A DNA stretch of 64,000 nt from Methanolobus chelungpuianus (GTDB lineage: Archaea > Halobacteriota > Methanosarcinia > Methanosarcinales > Methanosarcinaceae), in contig NZ_JTEO01000005.1 of NCBI RefSeq assembly GCF_024500045.1, forward strand, positions 124,001 to 188,000. The letters run 5' to 3'. Position 1 is the stretch's first letter, and every line of letters begins with the position of its first letter. Positions 1 to 8,248 of the stretch are shown here, in pieces. The notes below the pieces were generated by a model that was not told the DNA's origin, searched no databases, and saw only the letters and a program-made list of their open reading frames with translations. A program made the translations under genes and the position numbers.

Positions 1-589
1 TTGGAATGCTCTCAATGGCCCTGTCAAAGACCCTGCGGTTGACATCCCTGTGTTTTTCGGGGATCAGTTTCTCAAGCACACCCCACAGGTACTCCTCCGA
101 GAAAGGTAAAAGGCCCGCACCTGCAGCTGCAGCTATCATGGCAACGTTAGCCGCCTTGTAGGTGCCTGCATCCTTTGCAAGCCTGGTGAAATCGGCAGAT
201 ATCATACTCTGGCACTTATCCTGACAGTTATCCCTCAGGAATCCGATGAGCCGGTCAGGCTCATACTTGACCGGACCCTGAGTGGACGGCACTATTGCAT
301 GCTCGTTAACTATCAGGCTGCCGCCTTTACGCATATAGCGAAGGTTCCTGGCTGCCTCTGCAGGTTCAAGCCCTATGATAAGATCGGCTGTCCCCTGAGG
401 TATAAGTGAGCCGCATACTTCATTCCCTATCCTCACATGGCTTGTTACCGAGCCTTCCCTCTGCGCCATGCCTATGGTCTCGGCTGTGGCTACATGGAAA
501 CCTGCATCCATAGCTGCCGTGGCAAGCAGGCGGGAAGCCAGCACGACACCCTGGCCTCCCACGCCTGCGATGAGAATATCGAACTTCAT
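1..589 (-). CDS. iorB: Indolepyruvate:ferredoxin oxidoreductase beta subunit, 3' part off the window
   Basis: Reading leftwards from ATG at 589, the first 196 codons are open and the gene runs off the left edge. The N-terminus has the glycine-rich GVGGQGVVLASRLLA segment followed by AETIGMAQREGSVTSHVRIG, the signature of the gamma-type domain of 2-oxoacid:ferredoxin oxidoreductases and of IorB. With IorA it oxidatively decarboxylates aryl pyruvates (indolepyruvate, phenylpyruvate) to aryl acetyl-CoA with ferredoxin as acceptor, or works in reverse for aromatic amino acid synthesis. Its ATG overlaps the iorA stop (ATGA), so the two are translationally coupled. The family is about 190-200 aa, so the visible part is nearly complete. 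Confidence 0.93.
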   Translation of the reverse strand, partial: MKFDILIAGVGGQGVVLASRLLATAAMDAGFHVATAETIGMAQREGSVTSHVRIGNEVCGSLIPQGTADLIIGLEPAEAARNLRYMRKGGSLIVNEHAIVPSTQGPVKYEPDRLIGFLRDNCQDKCQSMISADFTRLAKDAGTYKAANVAMIAAAAGAGLLPFSEEYLWGVLEKLIPEKHRDVNRRVFDRAIESIP

Positions 590-2475
590 TGTGAGACCTC
601 CTTCAGTGCAATAGCTCCCGAAGGGCACACCTGAGCACACAGATCGCATCCGCTGCATGTATCCTGAATAACAGGCAGGCCCGAAGACACCGAGAATATG
701 GCAGGGCAACCCAGCTGGGATATGCAGAGCCTGCATCTTGTACATTTGTCCTTATCTATAACATACTGCCCGGCTCCCTTGCTGATAGCAACACATCTGC
801 CCCTGAAAACGATAGCTGAAGGCCCTTCAAACTGCATGGACTCCGTGGCTGCAGCCACGCACTCATCAAGGCTGTCCGCTTCAGCGGTCCTGACCATACC
901 GACCCCGCAGCTCCTGAGAACATCCGCGATATCGATTATCTTCGCAGGGGAACCCACAGCAGTCATGCCGATGCCCGGGTGTGGCTGGTGTCCGGTCATG
1001 GCCGTTGTGCGGTTGTCAAGAACAGCGATGGTGATGTCCGCATTGTTATACACGGCACTGACAACGGCAGCTATCCCCGAATGGAAGAAGGTCGAATCGC
1101 CGATAAATGCCACCTGTTTTGCCCTTTTTCCACTGGTGTATTCCTGTGTATGTGAGAGCCCCGCAGCAATGCTGATACCGGCTCCCATGCAGAGGCATGT
1201 GTCGACCATGTTCAGGGGCTGGGCATTTCCAAGTGTATAGCAGCCTATATCACCGGAGAAGACTGAATCGACCCCTTGTTTTGATCTCAGCCTGCCTGCA
1301 GCTTTCTTGAATGCATAGAAGACTGTCCTGTGCATGCAGCCCGCACACAGGGTGGGTGCCCTTACAGGAAGATGAGGCACATCTGCAGGATTGATCGCAG
1401 GCGACGAATGAGAGAGAGCAGGCACATCTTCATCGCTTCCTTCAAGAGCCCTGTTGATACCGTCAATGACAACATCGACATCGTACTCCCCGCTAACAGG
1501 GAAGCAGCCATCCTTCTTTCCATGCACCCTTACATTGAGATGATGCCTGCCAGCCAGCTGGAGGAACTGTTCTTCCAGATAAGGGTCCAGTTCCTCTATT
1601 ACTATCAGATCGGTAATGCCTTCCAGGAATTCGAGAGCCGCCTTCTCGGGGAATGGATACACGGTTCCCACCTTGAACAGTGAGAATGTGCCAGGATAGT
1701 CCCTTGTGGCCTCTTTTGCGTAGAGGTATGAGACACCAGATACAGCAATGCCAATGCTGCTGTTCCCTCTTGATATTGAGTTGAACGAATTGTCCCTGAA
1801 ATATCCGGAAAAACGGTCCGACAACCTTACCTGGAGCTCTTCCAGCAGGGGATGCCTCTGGGATGTGAGTTTGGGGAAGATGGTCCATCTTTTATCCCTG
1901 ACAAATCCCTCTATGTCCCTGGCAACCTGCGCTATGTCCCCGGTTATCACGTCAGCGCATCCGTGTGAGACCCGGGTTGTGGTCCTGAGTATCACAGGTG
2001 TTTCCATCTCATGGGATAATCTGAAGGCCAGCAGGGTCATGTCATAGGCTTCCTGCGGCGTCGACGGATCAAGGACAGGTATATTTGCAAAGTGTCCGAA
2101 TGCCCTTGTATCCTGTTCGGTCTGGGATGAGTGCGGGCCCGGGTCATCGGAAACAAGTATCACAAGAGAGCCTTTCACTCCTATGTATGAAAGGCTCATG
2201 AGAGGGTCGGAAGCTACGTTCAGGCCCACCTGCTTCATGGTGACAATGGCCCTGGCACCCGAGTACGCGGCACCCACTGCTGTTTCGAGCGCCACCTTCT
2301 CATTGGTGGCCCATTCGGCGTAGATGCCGTATTTTTTTGCATGGGAGGCTATGGTCTCCATAACCTCGCTGGAAGGTGTGCCGGGGTACCCGCTTGCTAT
2401 CTGCACGCCGGCCTGCATCGCAGCAAGAGCGATGGCTTCGTTACCCATTAGTATACGTTTACTGGACAATGGCAT
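586..2475 (-). CDS. iorA: Indolepyruvate:ferredoxin oxidoreductase alpha subunit
   Basis: This is a 629 aa protein, the usual IorA length. It has an N-terminal pyrimidine-binding domain (GYPGTPSSEVM near residue 30), a C-terminal thiamine-diphosphate domain (CAGCMHRTVF, then GDIGCYTLG near residue 410, and GDSTFFHSG), and two ferredoxin-type 4Fe-4S clusters at the end (CTRCRLCISQLGCP and CSGCDLCAQVCPSG). It is the catalytic subunit of the cytoplasmic aryl-pyruvate ferredoxin oxidoreductase, first in a two-gene operon with iorB. One cluster motif is CxxCxxCx4C, slightly irregular, as is common in this family. The start at 2475 gives MPLSSKRILMGNEA; the Met at residue 10 is an alternative. Confidence 0.96.
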   Translation of the reverse strand: MPLSSKRILMGNEAIALAAMQAGVQIASGYPGTPSSEVMETIASHAKKYGIYAEWATNEKVALETAVGAAYSGARAIVTMKQVGLNVASDPLMSLSYIGVKGSLVILVSDDPGPHSSQTEQDTRAFGHFANIPVLDPSTPQEAYDMTLLAFRLSHEMETPVILRTTTRVSHGCADVITGDIAQVARDIEGFVRDKRWTIFPKLTSQRHPLLEELQVRLSDRFSGYFRDNSFNSISRGNSSIGIAVSGVSYLYAKEATRDYPGTFSLFKVGTVYPFPEKAALEFLEGITDLIVIEELDPYLEEQFLQLAGRHHLNVRVHGKKDGCFPVSGEYDVDVVIDGINRALEGSDEDVPALSHSSPAINPADVPHLPVRAPTLCAGCMHRTVFYAFKKAAGRLRSKQGVDSVFSGDIGCYTLGNAQPLNMVDTCLCMGAGISIAAGLSHTQEYTSGKRAKQVAFIGDSTFFHSGIAAVVSAVYNNADITIAVLDNRTTAMTGHQPHPGIGMTAVGSPAKIIDIADVLRSCGVGMVRTAEADSLDECVAAATESMQFEGPSAIVFRGRCVAISKGAGQYVIDKDKCTRCRLCISQLGCPAIFSVSSGLPVIQDTCSGCDLCAQVCPSGAIALKEVSQ

Positions 2476-2582
2476 TCCTCTTGGATGGGGATAGTGTCAG
2501 AAAATGGTACGGAAGATTCACATCCGGACATGAAGCATTGCGTATATCTATACGTTAATGTAGGCCTATGGACTCATTTGAT

Positions 2583-2592
2583 GAAATATAAA
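2583..2592 (-). promoter_or_regulatory. TATA-like element upstream of iorAB
   Basis: On the minus strand this reads TTTATATTTC, about 110 bp before the iorA start. It is the best archaeal TATA-box match in the gap between iorA and the cytochrome-like gene. The rest of the 2476-2708 stretch shows no gene. Confidence 0.35.
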
Positions 2593-2708
2593 TGTTTTGT
2601 AACCCGCTCTTCGGTCTCCTGATTATCCCAAGTACCCGGTTTCAGTTTGGGATATCTGAGGCATCAGACAGAATAACCGGTTCTGGCCGGTTGCGAGTTA
2701 CAATAACA

Positions 2709-2747
2709 AAGAAAAAAGAAATTATTCGGCGGATGATGCAATCCGCC
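2709..2747 (-). terminator. Stem-loop and T-rich tract after the cytochrome-like gene
   Basis: Perfect 7-bp arms GGCGGAT (2728-2734) and ATCCGCC (2741-2747) enclose a 6-nt loop. Reading the minus strand they are followed by a T-rich tract at 2720-2709. The position, just past the stop of the gene ending at 2766, fits a terminator. Confidence 0.6.
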
Positions 2748-2765
2748 TGCATCAACTAAGAAACT

Positions 2766-3260
2766 TTACCTTCTCTTTAACAGATACATGGCCGACAGTA
2801 TACCTACAATCCCCAGTATGGCTTCAAATCCCGGGGACTGTTGCTCAGCATCTGGAACAGGCTCTTCTGATGCTGGCTCATCCCCTATTAAGCCATCATT
2901 CTCTTCCGTGACAGGTTCCTCAGGTGCTTCATCATTCACTGCTCCCGGCATGCTTTCAGCATCTCCGGGAAATGTCAGAGTAGTTATCTCTTCCTGATTG
3001 CTGAACCCATCCCCATCAGAGTCCAGGGATTCTATGGCTTCCAAGTCGCCATCGTTCTCCCCATAATCAGCACCATATGGATTCAGAGACTCAATGTCTT
3101 CACCATGACAGGTAGAGCATGTATCCAGTCTTGTGTTATTGGTATTGTAGAATTGATTGAAATCGTCCATCATCCCGGATGTAGCAGATGCAGCTTGTAC
3201 TCCTGCAAGTATTAATACCACCAACAGTAATGGTGACATAACGCTTTGTTTAAAAATCAT
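2766..3260 (-). CDS. Secreted CXXCH cytochrome-like protein with PGF-CTERM anchor
   Basis: This 164 aa protein has a Sec signal peptide (hydrophobic LLLVVLILAGVQAASA within residues 1-27). It then has one c-type heme motif, CSTCH, near residue 48, a calcium-binding DSDGDGFSNQEE loop (EF-hand or thrombospondin type 3 like) near residue 81, and an acidic Pro/Glu-rich spacer. The tail, PGFEAILGIVGILSAMYLL followed by KRR, is a PGF-CTERM sorting signal. Such tails are known to be processed by archaeosortase A and lipid-anchored. The protein is therefore probably held on the outer face of the membrane with one covalently bound heme. It is monocistronic and divergent from the SSS1 unit. The redox partner is unknown. 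It could instead be a non-heme protein carrying a chance CXXCH, but the context makes that less likely. Confidence 0.75.
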   Translation of the reverse strand: MIFKQSVMSPLLLVVLILAGVQAASATSGMMDDFNQFYNTNNTRLDTCSTCHGEDIESLNPYGADYGENDGDLEAIESLDSDGDGFSNQEEITTLTFPGDAESMPGAVNDEAPEEPVTEENDGLIGDEPASEEPVPDAEQQSPGFEAILGIVGILSAMYLLKRR

Positions 3261-3407
3261 GATTGATACCTACCCCCAAATTCAATAAAGAATTATTTAT
3301 GGCATCAGGTATTTATGTTTTTTCAGACGTTGCTCTTATAGCTCATAAAGATAATGTTCAGTTTTCAATAACAGAGCTAACTTCAAACCACGGCTGCTTT
3401 TGATATG

Positions 3408-3429
3408 GCATTCCTTTGTAAAGGAATGC
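3408..3429. promoter_or_regulatory. Perfect inverted repeat between divergent genes
   Basis: Arms GCATTCCTTT and AAAGGAATGC are exactly complementary, separated by GT. The element lies between the divergently transcribed cytochrome-like gene (start 3260) and the SSS1 unit. There is no T-run, so a protein-binding operator is more likely than a terminator. Confidence 0.5.
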
Positions 3430-3490
3430 TTTATCCAGTGTACTATTAAGATCTAGTGTTCAGCAGCAACCACCAGAGACAAATGAAAAG

Positions 3491-3531
3491 GTTTTTAAAC
3501 TTTAATGTTACTTTGTGTACATTTAAGTACA
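3491..3531 (+). promoter_or_regulatory. SSS1 promoter with TRP-box-like operator
   Basis: A TATA box (TTTTTAAACTT, about 3492-3502) is followed by TGTACA-TTTA-AGTACA at 3516-3531. Transcription should start about 25 bp after the TATA box, that is, inside this element. The same TGTACA-N4-AGTACA pattern, in reverse orientation, sits at the trp operon promoter (42771-42786). TGTACA is the known TRP-box core bound by TrpY in Methanothermobacter. Regulation of SSS1 by tryptophan is inferred. Confidence 0.55.
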
Positions 3532-3560
3532 GAACAATTCATCCGGAAGGAGATCATATT

Positions 3561-3629
3561 TTGATAGATAACCACAGAAATGAAGTCATTGCAAAATCCA
3601 AAAGCAGTGAGAAGGAGAGAAATCCGTGA
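3561..3629 (+). CDS. Possible 22-codon leader ORF
   Basis: A TTG at 3561 follows a strong Shine-Dalgarno (GGAAGGAGA, about 8 nt before it). It opens a 22-codon polar ORF ending at TGA 3627-3629. That TGA overlaps the ATG of the next small ORF as TGATG. No family is recognised. It could be a leader peptide or simply a translated upstream ORF. The only evidence is the ribosome site and the overlap. Confidence 0.35.
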   Translation: MIDNHRNEVIAKSKSSEKERNP

Positions 3630-3718
3630 TGCCCCTTCCGTATATCTATCTGCTTATCTCTATAATGCTCATGCTGGGTATCACATTCTATCTAATCCTG
3701 AGGCGCGAACATGCTTAA
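3629..3718 (+). CDS. 29-aa single-span membrane peptide before SSS1
   Basis: ATG at 3629 encodes 29 residues: a short MPLPY start, one hydrophobic helix rich in Leu/Ile/Met, and a basic end RREHA. A Shine-Dalgarno AAGGAGAG lies about 9 nt upstream. The last 8 nt overlap the start of SSS1 at 3711, so the two are translationally coupled. By position it matches the small partner proteins before SSS2-4, though the sequence is different. Probable role: accessory or assembly subunit of SSS1 (inference). Confidence 0.6.
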   Translation: MPLPYIYLLISIMLMLGITFYLILRREHA

Positions 3719-5147
3719 TCATATCCTCCTGGTATTGTATGTCATTGGAATTATCCTGCTTTCCCTCAGGCTCAAACAGGGGACGTTTTCAGGATTCGTG
3801 ATATCGGACCGTAATGTGAAGCATCCCGCAGTCATAGGCATAGCCTACATGGCTGCCTACTTCAGCGCAGCCTCTTTCCTGGGAGGAGGGGGCTTCGGGC
3901 TTATCGCAGGCCTTCCATGGATCATCTGGGCTGTATTCTTCCACGTGGCCTTCGCATGCCTTGCCTTCATCATCGCACCCAGGATTTGGACATTCTCGCA
4001 GAAGTACGATGCCAAGACGGTACCCCAGCTACTGGAGCGCAGGTACAATTCTGAGAGAGGAAAGGTTCTGCTTGCAGGCATCATGCTGGTGATGTACACG
4101 GTCTACCTGGTTGCCATCTTCAAAGGCTGCGCCAATCTGTTCCAGGGTCTCCTGGGAGTGACATACGTTCAGGGACTGCTGATAGCTGTGGTCATCGTAG
4201 CTCTGTATTATGTTATAGGAGGACTCCCGGCCATCCTCTGGATAAGCTTCCTGCAGGGGCTTATCATGCTGGTGGGCGCCGTGTTCCTTTACGGAGGGCT
4301 GATCTCAAATGGCGGCGGCCTGGGTATATGGGAACTTATCCCTGAGAATGTACTCAGCATGAGCGGAGCCGCAGTCCCCTGGCAGAAGACCTTCGGGAAC
4401 GCCTTTGCAATAAGCCTGGGACTCCTGGCACTGCCTGACCTGCTCATCATGCTGTTCTCTGCCAAAGACAAGAGAGTGGTCCGTTTTGCAGGCATCTATG
4501 GCCCTATATCCATCACCATCTACTCCCTGTGTATCTTCTCCCTGGGAGTGCTGGCATACGGGGTGTTCAGCTCTGAGCAGCTGGCACCCTTCATGACAAA
4601 TCCGGACGGCCTGGTGCCTTTCCTGGCTACATCGCTGCTGCCAACCGGATTTGACAGCATAGTGCTACTGGCGGCGATATCTGCAGCCATGTCCACCATG
4701 AGCGCCATCGTGCTGGTGACAACAACCTCACTGACCTCCGATATCATGAAGTACCTGCGTCCGGCCACTTCAGACGACAGAGTGCTCCTGATGACAAGGA
4801 TAGTGGGTGTAGTGATCATAATTGTGTCGGCGTTCTTTGCGATCGATGTACCCCAGATGATCGTACCCCTGGTGTCCGTAAGCATGGGTGTGATCGCCTG
4901 CTGCGTCTTCATCCCGCTGATATTCGGACTTTACTGGGACCGCGGCACTTCTACAGGTTTCACCGCCAGCCTGATAGCAAGCTTTGGTTCTGTGGTGCTC
5001 TGGCAGCTATTCGGAAATCCGCTTATCCATCCCGTATTCATCGGCCTGATATGCGGTACTGTGGCCTACCTGGGAGGAAGCCTGGCAGTTGCCCGCCCGA
5101 TCCAGGCAACTGCAGGAGAGACTGAGGCACCAGTTGAAGCGTATTAA
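3711..5147 (+). CDS. Sodium:solute symporter family protein (SSS1)
   Basis: This 478 aa, about 13-span membrane protein belongs to the solute:sodium symporter (SSS, LeuT-fold) family. It shows the family features YFSAASFLGGGGFGL in TM2, VLYVIGGLPAILW near the middle, and LLAAISAAMSTMSAIVLV, the Na+-site helix. It would import an organic solute with Na+. The sequence does not reveal the substrate, which in the family ranges over proline, pantothenate, sugars and others. It is clearly divergent from SSS2-4. The promoter carries a TRP-box-like operator, which hints at an aromatic amino acid or a related compound (inference). A stem-loop follows the gene. Confidence 0.88.
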   Translation: MLNHILLVLYVIGIILLSLRLKQGTFSGFVISDRNVKHPAVIGIAYMAAYFSAASFLGGGGFGLIAGLPWIIWAVFFHVAFACLAFIIAPRIWTFSQKYDAKTVPQLLERRYNSERGKVLLAGIMLVMYTVYLVAIFKGCANLFQGLLGVTYVQGLLIAVVIVALYYVIGGLPAILWISFLQGLIMLVGAVFLYGGLISNGGGLGIWELIPENVLSMSGAAVPWQKTFGNAFAISLGLLALPDLLIMLFSAKDKRVVRFAGIYGPISITIYSLCIFSLGVLAYGVFSSEQLAPFMTNPDGLVPFLATSLLPTGFDSIVLLAAISAAMSTMSAIVLVTTTSLTSDIMKYLRPATSDDRVLLMTRIVGVVIIIVSAFFAIDVPQMIVPLVSVSMGVIACCVFIPLIFGLYWDRGTSTGFTASLIASFGSVVLWQLFGNPLIHPVFIGLICGTVAYLGGSLAVARPIQATAGETEAPVEAY

Positions 5148-5166
5148 AGCAGACTGTTCTTGGAGT

Positions 5167-5200
5167 GTGCTGAAGGACTCGCTTTCAGCACTTTGTACTT
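5167..5200 (+). terminator. Stem-loop after SSS1
   Basis: GTGCTGAA (5167-5174) pairs perfectly with TTCAGCAC (5184-5191) around a 9-nt loop, followed by the T-rich TTTGTACTTTATTTAT. It lies 20 bp after the SSS1 stop. Confidence 0.65.
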
Positions 5201-5293
5201 TATTTATATCAGGAGACTTTTCAAGTTTTTATCGGGCCGGTCATGAAAACAGATTTAACCATTGGTATCAATAGAACCACAGGGTGTCCCTGA

Positions 5294-5650
5294 TTGAAGA
5301 ATGTGATAAGCAAGAGTTTCGAGATAAAGGATTACATGCTTGAAGGCGCACTTGTCAACGGATTCTGGATGACGCTGGAGGACAGGGAAAACCTCACCAC
5401 AGAAGTGGTTTACACACCAGCCGGTGGAAAGTTCTTCGGACCGGCCGCTACAGGAAGGATGATCAGGGAGATTGCTGCAAAATGCGACAGTTTCAGATCA
5501 CTGCTACCGGAGAACATCAACTGCGAGGTCGCCTTCAAGGATCTAGACAACCTCACATACAGTGCAAACGGCAAACTGCCTGAGATCAGAACCACAGAAC
5601 ACGGCGAGATCAGGGTCATTTACAGGTTTTACGTTAAGTACTATATTTGA
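5294..5650 (+). CDS. Hypothetical protein, 118 aa
   Basis: This is a soluble 118 aa protein of mixed composition. No domain is recognised. Features include VYTPAGGKFFGPAATGRMI and a C-terminus rich in aromatic residues (YRFYVKYYI). The proposed start is TTG at 5294, preceded by GGTG at 7 nt spacing. A GTG at 5303 and an ATG at 5336 are alternatives. It lies alone between the SSS1 terminator and a convergent gene. The codon pattern looks like its neighbours, so it is probably a real gene. Confidence 0.6.
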   Translation: MKNVISKSFEIKDYMLEGALVNGFWMTLEDRENLTTEVVYTPAGGKFFGPAATGRMIREIAAKCDSFRSLLPENINCEVAFKDLDNLTYSANGKLPEIRTTEHGEIRVIYRFYVKYYI

Positions 5651-5744
5651 TCCACTGATAGGAAAGAGAGCACCCATACTTCAAGAACAGAAGCATTGAG
5701 ACAGGCAACAGGGTACCACTGTGCCAGATTTCTCCGCTTGCCGC

Positions 5745-6509
5745 TCAAGTAGATTCCCAGCAAACATTTATATTATCCACATATCCCTTCTCCTCATAGA
5801 ATCCTCTGCGCAGGAAATGGTTTTTCCTTGACTTGTAGAACTCGTATTCGGGAGAATTAGTATAATATATGGAGATAATACCATATTTCTTTCCTTTTTC
5901 GACATATGCGATTTTATCGAAACTGTCCAGTTCCTGCAGTTTTACATCAGAACCTGTACAGTCTACATATGTCAGCCCTTTGTCAGTTGTCTTAAATGCG
6001 TTTAAAGCATACACCTCATCATTGTCATAGAAGTCTACAACTACAAAAGCTGCACGAATACCTGCTTTTTCGGCATTGTTATGAAGACGTTCCGCAAAGT
6101 CCGGGCTTACGCTACTATTCTCATCATAGATTACCCTGTCTGTATCATCTGCCTTCAAAAATGATATTAGCTCATTCCACGTAGGGTCATCTGCAGATTC
6201 GTTATTAATTAAAGCTACATGCTCGCCGGAGGCTTTGAGAGGAACTGCAGTATAAGAAGAATTCACGATATTTTCAGATAGATCAGCCGACGGAAGAGTA
6301 TAACCCATGAGAATGAACATCATTGAAGCAAGCAGAACTATTGCGAGGATGCTGAATACTTTCCTGTGTGCCATTTCTAATTGACTTGATGGATCTTTCG
6401 GCCTTATTTTGTTTATAAGATCATCGAGGTATCCGGGAGGTGCTTTTTTAGGATAGCAGGTATTCTCATCCTCATTATTGTTTAGATCATGCTGTCTTTC
6501 TAACCCCAT
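5745..6509 (-). CDS. Membrane protein with degenerate transglutaminase-like domain
   Basis: The start is at 6509 (MGLERQHDLNN), where GGAGG precedes the ATG at about 6 nt; an upstream in-frame ATG at 6542 lacks such a site. The protein is 254 aa: a cytoplasmic N-terminus, one transmembrane helix (IL-rich, about residues 53-73) and an extracytoplasmic domain. The segments PTWNELISFLKADDTD, FAERLHNNAEKAGIRAAFV and ALNAFKTTDKGLTYVDCTG follow the archaeal transglutaminase-like fold. The usual nucleophilic Cys region reads NSSVSPDF and the expected His is Tyr (VYALNAF). The domain is therefore likely catalytically dead and used for binding. Function unknown. A TATA-like TTTATATAG sits upstream near 6575. 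Confidence 0.65.
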   Translation of the reverse strand: MGLERQHDLNNNEDENTCYPKKAPPGYLDDLINKIRPKDPSSQLEMAHRKVFSILAIVLLASMMFILMGYTLPSADLSENIVNSSYTAVPLKASGEHVALINNESADDPTWNELISFLKADDTDRVIYDENSSVSPDFAERLHNNAEKAGIRAAFVVVDFYDNDEVYALNAFKTTDKGLTYVDCTGSDVKLQELDSFDKIAYVEKGKKYGIISIYYTNSPEYEFYKSRKNHFLRRGFYEEKGYVDNINVCWEST

Positions 6510-6705
6510 GCTTTGCCTCCATAAACAATGCGTAGTGGGCAATTCCTTTACAGAAAAATTATAGAGCCATTTCTATATAAACATGATGATAGATATTGGC
6601 AGGCCATCGACAGGAGTTTATCATAATAACAGGTGTAGGATTTCCAAATTACTGGCTTCCAGTGTTTATATGATACTAAATATAAATTATATATTCCTGG
6701 CCCTT

Positions 6706-8151
6706 CTATCTGAAAGAAGCTAGCAGGGCGATCAGGAACTTCCATACTTTCGGGACCGAGGGAATGTAAAGCCTTTCTTCCGGAGAATGAGGATTGCGTA
6801 TAGTGGGCCCGAAGGATATCATTTCCATGCCCGGATACTTGGAGCCGATTACCGCACACTCAAGGCCCGCATGTATCACTTCGATAGCAGGCTCCTTTGC
6901 AAATATTTCGGAGTAGATGTCCTTGCAGCGCCTGGTAAGAGGCGATAAGGGGTCGGGCTGCCACGCAGGATAACCGCTGCCGTGCCTGACTTCGGCACCC
7001 ATGGATCTTGCTGTGGATGTGATCTTACCGGTTATCTCCTGCAGCTCTGAGCTGGCCGAACTGCGCTGGCTTGTGATAATAACAAGCTGGTCGCCTTCGG
7101 TCCTGATAACCGCCAGATTGCTTGATGCCTGTACAAGCCCGGGCATGTCAGCGGACATTCTGGCAACGCCATGAGGCAGTTCGTTTAACAGGGATAATAT
7201 CTTTTGGGCAGTCTCATGAGGGATTACATGCAGACCCTCATCTTCTTGCTGTATTGAGAGAGTGACAGACAGGGATGTGTCATGTGCAGCATAAATCCTC
7301 CTGGCCTCTTCTTCTGCACGCATAACGATCTCCTCCGCGCGCTTAATATTCTCCAGAGGCATGCCCACAAGTGCCTCTGCATGACGGGAGATAGCGTTAT
7401 GTGCAGAGCCTCCGCTGATGCTCAGGATATGCAGGCTGGCGTTATCCATAAGGCTGCCTAGGACAGCTGCCAGCAGTTTATTTGCATTGGCCCGCTTCTC
7501 ATGGATATTCACGCCCGAGTGACCTCCGGCAAGGCCGGTGACTGCCAGGCGGTACACTTTGTGGCTTGCCGGGAGAGGTGCGCGTTCAAGAGGAAGGCTG
7601 ATGGTAGTGGTCAGGCCGCCTGCACAGCCTGTAATAAATACGCCCTCCTCTTCTGAATCAAGGTTGAGCAGGATCTTCCCGGAAATAAAATCCGGCATCA
7701 GCTCGTTTGCACCCGTAAGCCCGGTCTCCTCATCCACAGTGAAGAGCAGCTCAAGCGGTGGATGAGGTATTTTCCTATGGCGTGCAAGCACCAGGGCCAT
7801 GGCAAGGGCAATGCCGTTGTCAGCCCCGAGCGTAGTGCCGTCTGCCCTGAGCCAGTCGCCTTCGATAATGTGACTTATGGGATCCCTGCTGAAGTCATGG
7901 GCGGAGGCCTGCGTCTTTTCACATACCATGTCCATATGACCCTGAAGTATTACTGCCGGCAGGGTCTCATAGCCCGGTGATGCGGGTACGCTGATAAGGA
8001 CATTGTTCACGCTGTCGAACTTGAAGCCGAGACCGGCAGAAAGGGCCTGTTCTTTCAGCCAGTTGGCTATGTTCTCCTCATGCCCGGAGCATCGGGGAAT
8101 AGCGTTGATCTCCTCAAAAAGTGCAAGTATTTCCTTTGTTATCGCGTCCAT
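6706..8151 (-). CDS. pepD: Aminoacyl-histidine dipeptidase (M20 family)
   Basis: This 481 aa protein has the full length expected of PepD. Zinc-site motifs are visible: GHMDMVCEK (His72, Asp74), TTLGADNG (Asp110), TVDEETGLTGA (Glu140 and Glu141), and a late HAGLECAVIG. The central lid and dimerisation domain is intact. It hydrolyses Xaa-His and related dipeptides in the cytoplasm. It is transcribed divergently from the macro-domain gene across a 97-bp AT-rich gap. Typical of methanogens that recycle peptides. Confidence 0.94.
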   Translation of the reverse strand: MDAITKEILALFEEINAIPRCSGHEENIANWLKEQALSAGLGFKFDSVNNVLISVPASPGYETLPAVILQGHMDMVCEKTQASAHDFSRDPISHIIEGDWLRADGTTLGADNGIALAMALVLARHRKIPHPPLELLFTVDEETGLTGANELMPDFISGKILLNLDSEEEGVFITGCAGGLTTTISLPLERAPLPASHKVYRLAVTGLAGGHSGVNIHEKRANANKLLAAVLGSLMDNASLHILSISGGSAHNAISRHAEALVGMPLENIKRAEEIVMRAEEEARRIYAAHDTSLSVTLSIQQEDEGLHVIPHETAQKILSLLNELPHGVARMSADMPGLVQASSNLAVIRTEGDQLVIITSQRSSASSELQEITGKITSTARSMGAEVRHGSGYPAWQPDPLSPLTRRCKDIYSEIFAKEPAIEVIHAGLECAVIGSKYPGMEMISFGPTIRNPHSPEERLYIPSVPKVWKFLIALLASFR

Positions 8152-8248
8152 GCTCTCTTTCTTGCTTACTTTTATTAGTACTTGCCGATAATAATAAGTA
8201 TATTCTCAAAACCATACATAAAACTAAGCAAAAAAGGTGAGCTGAAGA

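Noticed and set aside
437-1240. Plus-strand ORFs opposite iorB and iorA
   Set aside because: They are antisense to genes with full family motifs and have no ribosome site or domain.
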